A stretch of 64,000 nucleotides of DNA from NCBI GenBank assembly GCA_009929735.1, contig RZZU01000003.1:60179-124178 (forward strand), read 5' to 3'. A model generated the notes under the pieces. That model saw nothing but the letters and a program-made list of their open reading frames with translations. It made no database searches and was not told where the DNA came from. This DNA is from Clostridia bacterium. Its GTDB lineage: Bacteria; Bacillota; Clostridia; Lachnospirales; Anaerotignaceae. The position numbers were made by a program, and so were the translations under genes. Numbering within the stretch: the stretch's first letter is position 1; every line of letters starts with the position of its first letter. Below, piece by piece: positions 53,292-61,670 of the stretch.

Positions 53292-53891
53292 ATGGAAACA
53301 ATTATTTTTGCAACAAAAAATAAAGGCAAAATTAAGGAAATCAACGCAATTTTAGCGGATATGAATGTAAAAGTGGTGTCTATGGAGGATGCGGGCATTA
53401 CGTTTGATGTAGTTGAGGATGGAACTACCTTTGAAGAAAATGCCATGAAAAAGGCTGTGCAGATTATGGAGCTTAGTCAAAAAATAACCTTATCTGACGA
53501 TTCTGGCTTGGAGATTGATTTTATGGACAAGGCCCCAGGGATATATTCTGCCAGATTTATGGGGGAGGATACGCCTTATCCAGAAAGATTTCAAGCGATT
53601 TTTGAAAAGCTTGCGGGCGTTGCCCAGGAGAAGAGGACTGCAAGATTTGTCAGCTGTATAGCGGCGGCTTTTCCCGATGGGAGAAGGCTGATTAGCTATG
53701 ATACTGTGGAGGGTATCATTGGCTGGGAAGCGAAGGGAGAAAATGGTTTCGGATATGACCCGATTTTCTTTGTTCCCGAAAAAGAAAAGTATATGGCGGA
53801 GCTTTCACCTGAAGAGAAGAATGCCATCAGTCATAGAGGGAAAGCACTGCGCAAAATGAAAGCGATGTTAAAAAAGGAATTGGAAAAATGA
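53292..53891 (+). CDS. rdgB: XTP/dITP diphosphatase (RdgB/HAM1 family)
   Basis: This house-cleaning enzyme hydrolyses non-canonical purine nucleotides such as dITP and XTP. The 199-aa protein has IIFATKNKGKIKEINAIL, the catalytic LSDDSGLEID, GIYSARF and ENGFGYDPIFFVPE, and ends with NAISHRGKALRKMK. It lies 17 bp after rph and overlaps the next gene by 4 bp. Confidence 0.96.
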   Translation: METIIFATKNKGKIKEINAILADMNVKVVSMEDAGITFDVVEDGTTFEENAMKKAVQIMELSQKITLSDDSGLEIDFMDKAPGIYSARFMGEDTPYPERFQAIFEKLAGVAQEKRTARFVSCIAAAFPDGRRLISYDTVEGIIGWEAKGENGFGYDPIFFVPEKEKYMAELSPEEKNAISHRGKALRKMKAMLKKELEK

Positions 53892-54400
53892 AAATTTTAG
53901 TATTTAGTGATAGCCACGGTCGGATTGAAAACGCAAAAGCTGTACTGCAAAGACTGGAGCGGCAGGTGGATATGGTGTTTCATTTAGGGGATTATGATGA
54001 AGATGCCATTGCGCTTCAGTCGATGTTTTCAAGCCTACCGTTCCATTATGTGAAGGGGAATAACGATTTTGGACAGGATACGCCTTCCCATAAGCTGGTG
54101 CTTGCACAGGGCAAGCGTTTTCTGCTGACCCATGGGCATAAACAGCGGGTACACTATAATCTGAATACCATAGCCTATTGGGGAGAGGAGCAGGGCGTGG
54201 ATGCGGTTGTGTTCGGGCATACCCATGTACCCCTTAACGATGGAGGCGGGCGGGTTTATTTGTTTAATCCGGGGAGCATATCCTTGCCCAGAGATAGCTT
54301 TACCGCTACGTTTGGCATCATTTCTATTGAAAATGGGAAAATGGAGGGAGCTATCATGGAATATACCGACAGAGGAGAAATAAGGCGCAGAAAACGGTGA
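53888..54400 (+). CDS. YfcE/MJ0936-type metallophosphoesterase
   Basis: The 170-aa calcineurin-like phosphodiesterase has the metal-binding motifs SDSHG, LGDYDEDA, GNND, THGH and GHTHVP in order, so the site is complete. Its natural substrate is unknown; relatives cleave model phosphodiesters. The start ATG overlaps the rdgB stop (ATGA), a conserved Firmicutes arrangement. Confidence 0.93.
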   Translation: MKILVFSDSHGRIENAKAVLQRLERQVDMVFHLGDYDEDAIALQSMFSSLPFHYVKGNNDFGQDTPSHKLVLAQGKRFLLTHGHKQRVHYNLNTIAYWGEEQGVDAVVFGHTHVPLNDGGGRVYLFNPGSISLPRDSFTATFGIISIENGKMEGAIMEYTDRGEIRRRKR

Positions 54401-54488
54401 ATGTAAACATCTCTTGTGGGCATCCGTTTTTTGAAGAGCGGAAGCCGACGTAAATATGGCTTGCATTGCGAAAGGGGGAGGCTTGACT

Positions 54489-54650
54489 ATGATTGATTTA
54501 ACGAAGTTAAAGGTGGGTATATGGATACGCTTTCATACAAGCTCCCCTTCGCTTTTTTTGATATTCGGAGCAAAAAATAAAATGAATGAGCGGTTTTTAA
54601 AAAAAGTGTTGACGAAACACAAAATTTGTGGCATAATAATTTTTGCGTAA
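54489..54650 (+). CDS. Possible short protein before the tRNA cluster
   Basis: An open frame of 53 codons starts at ATG 54489 behind a strong GGGGGAGG site (7-nt spacing). The product (MIDLTKLKVGIWIRF...) is not recognised and its 3' part overlaps the tRNA promoter, which argues against it. It may be a gene remnant or a chance site. Confidence 0.2.
   Translation: MIDLTKLKVGIWIRFHTSSPSLFLIFGAKNKMNERFLKKVLTKHKICGIIIFA
54609..54637 (+). promoter_or_regulatory. Promoter of the tRNA-Arg/Gly/Arg cluster
   Basis: TTGACG (54609-54614) and CATAAT (54632-54637) with 17-bp spacing, 20 bp before the first tRNA. Confidence 0.75.
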
Positions 54651-54656
54651 TCGAAT

Positions 54657-54730
<74 letters not shown>

Positions 54731-54736
54731 GAGTTT

Positions 54737-54807
54737 GCGGGTGTAGTTCAATGGTAGAACGTCAGCCTTCCAAGCTGAACACGTGAGTTCGATTCTCATC
54801 ACCCGCT
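54737..54807 (+). tRNA. tRNA-Gly (TCC)
   Basis: A 71-nt cloverleaf with acceptor stem GCGGGTG/CACCCGC, anticodon TCC and T-loop GTTCGATTC. CCA is not encoded. Confidence 0.96.
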
Positions 54808-54818
54808 TTTTTTTGTGC

Positions 54819-54892
<74 letters not shown>

Positions 54893-54893
54893 G

Positions 54894-54921
54894 AAAAAAG
54901 CTCGTTTATCGAGCTTTTTAT
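54894..54921 (+). terminator. Terminator of the tRNA cluster
   Basis: AAAGCTCG (54897-54904) pairs with CGAGCTTT (54910-54917) around a TTTAT loop, followed by T. Confidence 0.85.
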
Positions 54922-54941
54922 TATTTACGGTATCCTATCCC

Positions 54942-54970
54942 TTGACAATGCTCTGCGGGAAGTTTAAAAT
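54942..54970 (+). promoter_or_regulatory. Promoter of tRNA-Leu
   Basis: Consensus TTGACA (54942-54947) and TAAAAT (54965-54970), 17 bp apart, 12 bp before the tRNA. Confidence 0.85.
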
Positions 54971-54982
54971 GAATGATATTAT

Positions 54983-55065
54983 GCGGATGTGGCGAAATTG
55001 GCAGACGCGCTGGATTTAGGTTCCAGTGGGCAACCCCCGTGCAGGTTCAAGTCCTGTCATCCGCA
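54983..55065 (+). tRNA. tRNA-Leu (TAG)
   Basis: An 83-nt class II tRNA with acceptor stem GCGGATG/CATCCGC, anticodon TAG in the loop TTTAGGT, a long variable arm (TGGGCAACCCCCGT region) and T-loop GTTCAAGTC. CCA is not encoded. Confidence 0.96.
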
Positions 55066-55070
55066 TGAAT

Positions 55071-55112
55071 AAAAAGTCATATGTGAGTGTTGTAACTCAC
55101 ATATGACTTTTT
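55071..55112 (+). terminator. Terminator after tRNA-Leu, first copy of a repeated hairpin
   Basis: An 18-bp perfect stem (55071-55088 with 55095-55112) with loop GTTGTA and A5/T5 arms. A near copy is at 55929-55972. Confidence 0.88.
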
Positions 55113-55339
55113 GCTTTATCTGCGACAGACTTCAAAAATAGATGATTTATATAATCCTGCCAAACATAACTTGAAGTAAATGGTATTAACCCGAATATTG
55201 ATTGGTCATCTGTTACATATTGAGTGCAAGTAGTGCAATGACCGTCATTCGAGCACCAAAAAGGGCCAGCGCAAGAGATGCTTGCTTGATCATTTGCAGC
55301 ATGGCAACGATAATGAAAAAGAAACGGAGGCTTAAAATA

Positions 55340-55825
55340 ATGGATTTTGGAGAGCAGTTGAGAAAAATTCGGGCAGACAGAGGACTAACACAAGAACAGG
55401 TGGCTTCTAAGCTGAACGTATCCAGACAAGCAATTTCAAATTGGGAAAACAACAAGAATCTGCCCGATTTAGAAATGGTTGTAGAGATATCTATGACATT
55501 TGAGCTTTCGCTCGACCAATTAATTTTAGGAGGCGAAAATATGAATAACATGACTGAAAAGCTGTTAAAAGACGGAAGCGAAACAAGAAGAGCAAAAATG
55601 AATTTGATTTCAATCATTGTTGGTACTGCACTGTTGTGTATCGGCGTGGCGTGTATTTTGATTAAAGCAAATTCTGTGGAATACATAGATTCTGCTGGCT
55701 TTTTGCACGAAAACTTCTTCTTGTTGCCAATTGGTTTCTTTTTCATGTTCAGTGGCATTGTTACATTTACTGTAACGGGGATCAGGAATATTGTTGCAAA
55801 GCTAAAGAGCAGAAAGATGCAATGA
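55340..55825 (+). CDS. XRE-family regulator with two membrane spans
   Basis: The 161-aa protein has an N-terminal helix-turn-helix (FGEQLRKIRADRGLTQEQVA, then NVSRQAISNWENNKNLPDLE, residues about 3-50). A linker and two C-terminal membrane spans follow (about residues 96-115 and 132-153). Such membrane-tethered XRE proteins are common in Firmicutes and their signals are mostly unknown. ACGGAGG spaces to ATG 55340; upstream in-frame codons lack a site. The gene is enclosed by two copies of the same hairpin terminator. Confidence 0.88.
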   Translation: MDFGEQLRKIRADRGLTQEQVASKLNVSRQAISNWENNKNLPDLEMVVEISMTFELSLDQLILGGENMNNMTEKLLKDGSETRRAKMNLISIIVGTALLCIGVACILIKANSVEYIDSAGFLHENFFLLPIGFFFMFSGIVTFTVTGIRNIVAKLKSRKMQ

Positions 55826-55928
55826 TGCGGCATGATAATTAAGCAGGACTATGCGCATGATTTCCAGAGAGGATAGTTGAAATCCCAAGCTAAAAATCGA
55901 ATAAGATCCAAATTTGGCAGTACAATCA

Positions 55929-55972
55929 AAAAAGTCATGTGTGAGTATGGGAACTCGCATATGACTTTTTTT
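55929..55972 (+). terminator. Second copy of the repeated hairpin terminator
   Basis: AAAAAAGTCATGTGTGAGT pairs with ACTCGCATATGACTTTTTT, with two wobble or mismatched positions. The arms and loop size match the hairpin at 55071-55112. Confidence 0.8.
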
Positions 55973-56110
55973 GTTACCTGTATTAAAGTTGAAGCAAAAT
56001 TATTTGTATCATCTTCCATACCGATACAAGAAAATTTACACATCTTTTACAGAAAAAAGGTTGTTACTTTCGCACCAATTTTCTATATTATATGAGAGGA
56101 GGCATACCAA

Positions 56111-56377
56111 ATGAAAAGTCCTAATGTATGCAGATTCGTAACGTATGGTATCATTTTCATAGGATTGATTGGTGCGGGAGCGGCGGGCGTCGTTTTTGGA
56201 GTAGAGCCTGTCCATCCCAAATTTGTTATTTTTGGCATTCTTTCATATATTGGCATTCTTTTTGGTAGTGTGACTGTCAGATGCCCTTATTGTAGAAAAC
56301 GGCTTAATTTCCGAGGTATCTGGACGGAAAGTTGTCCTCATTGCGGAGGGATGATTGATCATAAAAATGAATACTGA
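56111..56377 (+). CDS. Small membrane protein with C-terminal zinc ribbon
   Basis: The 88-aa protein has two membrane spans (about residues 10-30 and 38-54) and a C-terminal CPYC...CPHC pair that should bind zinc. No named family was recognised. GAGAGGAGG precedes ATG 56111. It lies in the accessory stretch after the tRNA genes. Confidence 0.75.
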   Translation: MKSPNVCRFVTYGIIFIGLIGAGAAGVVFGVEPVHPKFVIFGILSYIGILFGSVTVRCPYCRKRLNFRGIWTESCPHCGGMIDHKNEY

Positions 56378-56560
56378 CTTTTGATGAGAAAATAAGCGGA
56401 ATTTTTAGTGAATGATATTTGGATTTTTGGCTTTATATTGATTGAATGGGAAAAGGGAAAGCTTTTTTACTATCCTTTTCCAATTTATGTTATATTATTT
56501 CTCTAATGTGGTATACTTCTCTCATAGCTTTCAAAAAATCAAGTCATTAAGGAGAAGAAT

Positions 56561-57184
56561 ATGAGAATACCAAAGCATATTGGCGTAATACCTGATGGTA
56601 ACCGACGTTGGGCGGTTGAAAACGGCTTGACAAAAAAGGATGGGTACGAAAAGGGTTTAAATCCCGGGTTGGAGTTGTACAAGCATTGCAAGGAATTGGG
56701 TGTGCAGGAAATTACTTACTATGGATTTACCGTTGACAACACGAAACGTCCTACGGAGCAAAGACTTTCTTTTACGAATGCCTGCGTGGAGGCGGTGAAG
56801 CTTCTTGCGAAGGAGGATGCAGAGCTGCTTGTTTTAGGGGATACGGCTTCAAAGATGTTTCCTGAAGCACTTTTGCCCTATACAACAAGACAGACCTTTG
56901 GTAAGGGCGGTATGAAAATAAATTTTTTGGTGAATTACAGCTGGGAATGGGATACAGGGTTTGCAAAAAATGAATTGATGGGGCCATTAAAATCCAAAGA
57001 GGTTTCCCGAGTCGACCTTTTGATACGCTGGGGCGGCAGAAAGCGGTTATCAGGATTTTTGCCTTTACAATCTGTGTATGCGGATTTCTATTTTTTAGAT
57101 GACTTTTGGCCGAATTATAAGAAAGAACATTTAGAGGAAGCAATTCATTGGTACAGCAAACAAGAAATTTCATTAGGCGGTTGA
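56561..57184 (+). CDS. Divergent cis-prenyltransferase (undecaprenyl diphosphate synthase family)
   Basis: The 207-aa protein has the family signature in altered form: HIGVIPDGNRRWAVENGLTK (normally H-x-x-I-I-M-D-G-N-x-R-W) with the catalytic Asp at residue 12. RWGGRKRLSGFLPLQSVYAD and FYFLDDFWPNY correspond to the RxSGExRLSNFL and AE-FYF-D-LWPDF motifs. It is 35-40 residues shorter than usual UppS and lacks the S-G-E serine and glutamate. It may make a shorter or different polyprenyl diphosphate, or have lost activity. Ribosome site AAGGAG precedes ATG. A terminator follows, then a CrtO-like gene. Confidence 0.8.
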   Translation: MRIPKHIGVIPDGNRRWAVENGLTKKDGYEKGLNPGLELYKHCKELGVQEITYYGFTVDNTKRPTEQRLSFTNACVEAVKLLAKEDAELLVLGDTASKMFPEALLPYTTRQTFGKGGMKINFLVNYSWEWDTGFAKNELMGPLKSKEVSRVDLLIRWGGRKRLSGFLPLQSVYADFYFLDDFWPNYKKEHLEEAIHWYSKQEISLGG

Positions 57185-57187
57185 ATA

Positions 57188-57221
57188 AACGACATCATCC
57201 ATATTGGATGATGTCGTTTTT
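57188..57221 (+). terminator. Terminator after the prenyltransferase gene
   Basis: A perfect 13-bp stem (57189-57201 with 57205-57217) with a 3-nt loop, followed by TTTT. Confidence 0.88.
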
Positions 57222-57269
57222 AAGTAATGCTAGGGGGTGCGTTATGAAATAACCGCCTATTAAAATGCA

Positions 57270-57298
57270 TTGATTTCGTGAGAAAATATAGGTATCAT
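57270..57298 (+). promoter_or_regulatory. Promoter of the CrtO-like gene
   Basis: TTGATT (57270-57275) and TATCAT (57293-57298) with 17-bp spacing, about 30 bp before the start codon. Confidence 0.55.
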
Positions 57299-57328
57299 TT
57301 CATTTAAGCACAGAGGGGCGGTGGCAAG

Positions 57329-57937
57329 GTGAAAAGCAAAACGAAAACAGTGATATTAGCGATGGCAGCAGTATTTACAATTCTTGCAATCATTTTCATA
57401 TTTTTGTATCAAATTGAAAAAAGCAGTTTGCGTTCTACCCTTGCGGTTACTTTTTGTACAACTGCTTATCATTTTAATATAAGACTTATGATTAAAAATT
57501 TATTGGAGCATAACAAGGACAGCCTATCTTTCAAAGGTGGTTGGTTTCGGGTATCGCCAACGGAAATGAAATTTTACGAGTTGATAAAAGTGAAAAAATG
57601 GAAAGGAAAACTTCCCACCTACACGCCTGACGATTTTAATATACATAAGCATTCTTTGGAAGAAATTTTGCAAAATATGTACGTTGCCGAGGTTGGGCAT
57701 GAATTAATGATCGTAGCTGGATACATTTCTTTGCTGTTCAGTTTCTTTACCGGGGACCGGGAAGGAAGCTTTCGGATTTTCTTGATCACTGCTTCCTGCG
57801 CGGCTTTGGTTGAACTAATATTTGTGATTGTACAGCGGTATAATCGACAACGTATGTTTTTGGCTTTGCAAAAATGGAAGAATAAAAGGAATTTTAACGA
57901 AGTTTCCGCATACGCTTCATTTGGAAAACATTTTTAA
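57329..57937 (+). CDS. CrtO-like membrane protein (glycosyl-4,4'-diaponeurosporenoate acyltransferase type)
   Basis: The 202-aa membrane protein has an N-terminal span (about residues 8-27) and two C-terminal spans. Between them lies the segment GWFRVSPTEMKFYELIKVKK followed by WKGKLPTYTPDDFN. The tail has FVIVQRYNRQRM. This order resembles the CrtO acyltransferase family of staphyloxanthin synthesis, which is widespread in Firmicutes without carotenoid genes. Assignment is by pattern. GTG 57329 is preceded by a G-rich site. No other crt genes are present. Confidence 0.6.
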   Translation: MKSKTKTVILAMAAVFTILAIIFIFLYQIEKSSLRSTLAVTFCTTAYHFNIRLMIKNLLEHNKDSLSFKGGWFRVSPTEMKFYELIKVKKWKGKLPTYTPDDFNIHKHSLEEILQNMYVAEVGHELMIVAGYISLLFSFFTGDREGSFRIFLITASCAALVELIFVIVQRYNRQRMFLALQKWKNKRNFNEVSAYASFGKHF

Positions 57938-57939
57938 AG

Positions 57940-57978
57940 GGAAAAGGCAGGTGCCGCTTTTGCGATACCTGCCTTTTG
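57940..57978. terminator. Bidirectional terminator
   Basis: AAAAGGCAGGT (57942-57952) pairs with ACCTGCCTTTT (57967-57977); it serves the convergent CrtO-like and pepF genes. Confidence 0.85.
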
Positions 57979-57987
57979 TGCAAAGCA

Positions 57988-59784
57988 TTATAATGCTTCA
58001 AATTCGTCTAATAGTTCTCGGAATAAAGAAAGTGCTTTTTGAACAGGCTCCGCAGAGGAAAGGTCAACGCCTGCACCCTTTAGCAGGTCGATGGAATACT
58101 CACTGTCGCCTTTTGAAAGAAAATCAAGGTATGCGTCAATGGCAGGCTTTCCCTCGTCAAGAATTTTTCGTGAAAGGGCAATGGCTGCACTATAGCCCGT
58201 AGCATACTGATATACATAAAAGGCATTGTAAAAATGAGGAATTCTTGCCCATTCAATTTCTATTTCCTCATCAAGCACGATGCTTTCCCCATAATATTTT
58301 TTATTCAAATCTAAATAAATACTGTTCATACACTCCCATGTCAAAGGCTCGCCTTGCTCCACCATTGCATGGGTGATTTTTTCAAATTCTGCAAACATTG
58401 TCTGGCGGAATAAAGTGCCTCGGAATTGCTCTAAGAAATAATTGATTAAATATTTACGCATTTTTTTATCTTCCGTTGCATTTAGGAGATGCTCCATTAA
58501 CAAGGCTTCGTTACAAGTGGAAGCAACTTCAGCAACAAAAATTTTATGTCCGCTGTAAAGATAAGGCTGTTTTTCCCAGGTAAAATGGCTGTGCAGTGCG
58601 TGCCCCATTTCATGGGCAAGTGTAAACATACTATTAATGGTATCGTTATGGTTTAACAAAACATAGGGATGCACGCCATAGCTGCCCCAGGAATAGGCAC
58701 CGCCCCGTTTCCCCTTGTTTTCATATACGTCAATCCAACCGCTGTTTAACCCCGTTCCCAAAGCTTTGATATAATCCTCCCCTAAAACGTGAAGGGCTTT
58801 CGTGACCGTATTTTTTGCCTCATCATACGATATTTTAACATCGGCCTCCGACACTAAGGGGACATAAAGGTCATAGATATGAAGCTCCTCTACGCCCAAT
58901 TCTTTTTTTCGGATGTCAACGTATCTGTGCAGAAGCGGCAAATTTTCATGCACCGTTTCAATGAGGGTATCATATACCGATAAAGGGATATTATCATCGG
59001 AAAGAGCCATTTCCATTGCGGAATCGTACTTCCTTGCTTTTGCAAAAAAGACATCGCTTTTGACCGATGCACTGTAGGTTGCGGCAAGGGTGTTTTTCTG
59101 GTCAAGATATACGCTGTACAGAGCTTTAAAGGCTTCTTCCCTGACTCTGCGGTCGGGGCTTTCCAAAAAGGTAACGTAACGCCCTTTTGTCAACTCCGTT
59201 TCGACACCATCTGCATCGGTAATCATGGGGAAACGAATATCTGCATCATTGAGCATGGTGAAGATATTTTGGGGCGCACCGCCCAGCTCGGAGGTTTTTG
59301 CCAGAAGCTGTTCCTCGGCAGGGGAGAGGGTATGCTCCTTTTGTCTTAACAGAGAATGAAAATAATGGTCATATATTTTAAATTCTTTGGAAAGCTCTTT
59401 GCGGAAGCTTGCCAATTTTTCTTCCGGAATACTGATAATTTCTGGGGAGAGGAAGGAAACCGTGGCTGAATACTGTATCAAAAGCATTTCTCCACGAGCT
59501 GCCATGCCTTGATAAAAGGCATTAGCACTGTCCTCATGCAGACGCATACTTGCATAGGTATAAAGCTGGTCTAAGGTGAGGGCGAATTCGCTGTTTTTCT
59601 TTAAACAATCCAGAAGCGTACCGGCCGAGTCTGCCAAATGTCCTGAAAATGCCGTCATTTCGGGCAGCTTTTTTTGCAGAGCGGCAAAGGTTTCTTCCCA
59701 ATTCGAATCGCTCGCATAATAATCTTCGATATGCCACTTATACGCAGGGCTAGCGTCTTTTCTTTCGGGTAAAACATGATTCAT
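57988..59784 (-). CDS. pepF: Oligoendopeptidase F
   Basis: PepF is a cytoplasmic M3 zinc metallopeptidase that degrades oligopeptides. The 598-aa protein has the zinc motif LAHEMGHALHSH near residue 390, followed by the third ligand Glu in FVAEVASTCNE, and the C-terminal substrate-lid segments ARIPHFYNAFYVYQYATGYS. AAAGGATG precedes ATG 59784. It is divergent from glgA. Confidence 0.96.
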   Translation of the reverse strand: MNHVLPERKDASPAYKWHIEDYYASDSNWEETFAALQKKLPEMTAFSGHLADSAGTLLDCLKKNSEFALTLDQLYTYASMRLHEDSANAFYQGMAARGEMLLIQYSATVSFLSPEIISIPEEKLASFRKELSKEFKIYDHYFHSLLRQKEHTLSPAEEQLLAKTSELGGAPQNIFTMLNDADIRFPMITDADGVETELTKGRYVTFLESPDRRVREEAFKALYSVYLDQKNTLAATYSASVKSDVFFAKARKYDSAMEMALSDDNIPLSVYDTLIETVHENLPLLHRYVDIRKKELGVEELHIYDLYVPLVSEADVKISYDEAKNTVTKALHVLGEDYIKALGTGLNSGWIDVYENKGKRGGAYSWGSYGVHPYVLLNHNDTINSMFTLAHEMGHALHSHFTWEKQPYLYSGHKIFVAEVASTCNEALLMEHLLNATEDKKMRKYLINYFLEQFRGTLFRQTMFAEFEKITHAMVEQGEPLTWECMNSIYLDLNKKYYGESIVLDEEIEIEWARIPHFYNAFYVYQYATGYSAAIALSRKILDEGKPAIDAYLDFLSKGDSEYSIDLLKGAGVDLSSAEPVQKALSLFRELLDEFEAL

Positions 59785-59896
59785 AGTATCATCCTTTCTG
59801 AAAGGGAATTCATATTTAAAATGTTATTCATTTAATTTTTTCTGTGATAGTATACCACTTTTTCACTGGGATATGAAGGAAAAGAGAAGATTTTCT

Positions 59897-59925
59897 TGCT
59901 ACCAATAAAAAATCATAGTATGATA
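59897..59925 (+). promoter_or_regulatory. Promoter of glgA
   Basis: TTGCTA (59897-59902) and TATGAT (59920-59925) with 17-bp spacing, 18 bp before the start codon. Confidence 0.55.
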
Positions 59926-59943
59926 ACAAAAGAGGTGAAAAAA

Positions 59944-61398
59944 ATGGAGAATAGGTTGAAGGTATTGATCGTTGCCTCTGAGGCGGCACCCTTTATAAAA
60001 AGCGGAGGTTTGGGCGATGTAGTGGGTTCGCTGCCAAAAGCTTTGAAAGAGCAGGGCGTGGATGTTCGTGTAGTAATTCCTCGCCATATGTCTGTGAAAA
60101 ACAGCGAAATGCAAGACGTAAAATACCTTGGAGAATTTGATGTACATTTATTTTGGCGTATTCAAAGGGCGAAGGTGTTGGTTAAGCCGCAAGAGGTGCC
60201 CATTTATTTTATAGAGAATGATTTTTATTTTGGACGTGGCGGCTTATACGGCTACGGTGACGACAATGAACGGTTTGCCTTTTTTGGAAAAGCTGTGCTG
60301 GACATGATGGCAATGCTGGACTTTTATCCCGACGTCGTGCACTGCAACGATTGGCAGACGGGGCCGATTTGCTTGTATTTGAAAGAAATTTATAGCAAAA
60401 TGATCTATTATTCAAGAATGAAAACGCTGTTTACCATTCATAATTTGCAGTATCAAGGCAATTTTGACAAGAGTACAATGGAAATTTTAGGCGTACCCTA
60501 TTACTGTTATGAAAATGGAAATGTGGAGTTTTACAATAATATCAGCTATATGAAAATGGGGCTGATTTATGCGGATAGGATTTCTACGGTAAGTGAAACC
60601 TATGCGGAGGAAATGAAAGCGTGGGAATTTGGCTATGGGATGGACGGAATTCTGCGCAGCCGCAAGGAGGTTCTCAGTGGAATTATCAATGGGATCGATT
60701 ATCTTGCATACAACCCCGAAACGGATAAGCGCATTGTTTGCAATTACAGTGCCGCATATTTAGAGGGAAAAGCCAAAAACAAACGGGCTTTGCAGGAGCG
60801 TTTGGGGCTTGAACAACGGGATGTGCCTATTGTTTCAATGATTACCCGATTGGCTGACCAAAAGGGGCTTGATATTTTATCTCAAGTTTTTCATGATATG
60901 ATGCAGCGGGATGTGCAGTTTGTTTTGCTTGGGACGGGCGAAACAAGGTTTGAATATTTTTTCAGGGAAATGGCAAATCGTTATCCAGGCAGGGTCAGCT
61001 TAAACATTTTCTTTGATGAAACCTTGGCGCAGCAGATTTATGCCGGTGCAGATATGTTTTTGATGCCCTCCAAATTTGAGCCATGCGGCTTGGGGCAGAT
61101 GTTTAGCCTACGCTATGGCACGGTGCCCATTGTGCGCAAAACCGGAGGCTTGGCGGATACCGTATTTCCATATGATACAAAGTCAAAGGAAGGAAACGGC
61201 TTTTTATTTGAATCCTATGACGGGACAGGTATTCTTTGGGCATTGGATCAGGCACTTGCCGTATACAGCCAAGGAAAAGATGAATGGAATCATGTCGTAA
61301 AAAATGCGATGAACAGCAATTATTCCTGGGCAAACTCAGCGTCAAAGTATATAAAGCTCTATGAAACACTGAAACAGGAAGCAACGCCAACAGATTAA
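59944..61398 (+). CDS. glgA: Glycogen synthase
   Basis: GlgA extends alpha-1,4-glucan from ADP-glucose. The 484-aa GT5 enzyme has the N-terminal ADP-glucose loop KSGGLGDVVGSLPKAL, the conserved DVVHCNDWQTG, and the C-terminal acceptor loop PSKFEPCGLGQMFSLRYGT followed by KTGGLADTV. AGAGGTG spaces to ATG 59944; the frame is open upstream without homology. No glgB, glgC or glgD is adjacent, so it is a solitary copy here. Glycogen storage is common in spore-forming clostridia. Confidence 0.95.
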   Translation: MENRLKVLIVASEAAPFIKSGGLGDVVGSLPKALKEQGVDVRVVIPRHMSVKNSEMQDVKYLGEFDVHLFWRIQRAKVLVKPQEVPIYFIENDFYFGRGGLYGYGDDNERFAFFGKAVLDMMAMLDFYPDVVHCNDWQTGPICLYLKEIYSKMIYYSRMKTLFTIHNLQYQGNFDKSTMEILGVPYYCYENGNVEFYNNISYMKMGLIYADRISTVSETYAEEMKAWEFGYGMDGILRSRKEVLSGIINGIDYLAYNPETDKRIVCNYSAAYLEGKAKNKRALQERLGLEQRDVPIVSMITRLADQKGLDILSQVFHDMMQRDVQFVLLGTGETRFEYFFREMANRYPGRVSLNIFFDETLAQQIYAGADMFLMPSKFEPCGLGQMFSLRYGTVPIVRKTGGLADTVFPYDTKSKEGNGFLFESYDGTGILWALDQALAVYSQGKDEWNHVVKNAMNSNYSWANSASKYIKLYETLKQEATPTD

Positions 61399-61410
61399 TT
61401 AGATGTGATA

Positions 61411-61489
61411 AGCCTGTGTAATCAAGAAATACACTTGAACAAACAATTTTTGTTTGACAAGGATTTCTTATTACAAGGCTTTTCTTTTT
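61411..61489 (+). terminator. Long hairpin terminator after glgA
   Basis: An imperfect stem of about 30 bp starts AGCCTGTGTAATCAAGAAAT and closes with the complementary arm ending CAAGGCT at 61480, followed by TTTCTTTTT. Confidence 0.75.
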
Positions 61490-61599
61490 GAATGCCGAAG
61501 GGTTTTGAAGAAAAACCGGATTGTTATGTATAGATATGAAAATTTGCGTGTTTTGACCGAAAAGGGCGAAATCAACATCAGGTTTTTGATTGAGGAAAA

Positions 61600-61628
61600 T
61601 TGCAAAAAAAAGTGAAATATAGTATGAT
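61600..61628 (+). promoter_or_regulatory. Promoter of the DUF5711 gene
   Basis: TTGCAA (61600-61605) and TATGAT (61623-61628) with 17-bp spacing, 43 bp before the start codon. Confidence 0.6.
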
Positions 61629-61670
61629 AAGCTTTATGAAATAAAAGTGTTATATAGGAAGGGGCAGTCT

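Noticed and set aside
55213..55833. 206-codon minus-strand frame opposite the XRE gene
   Set aside because: The plus strand encodes a clear helix-turn-helix protein with a ribosome site; the minus frame has none. Its tail beyond the XRE start is hydrophobic and could be a relic, but this is too weak to call.
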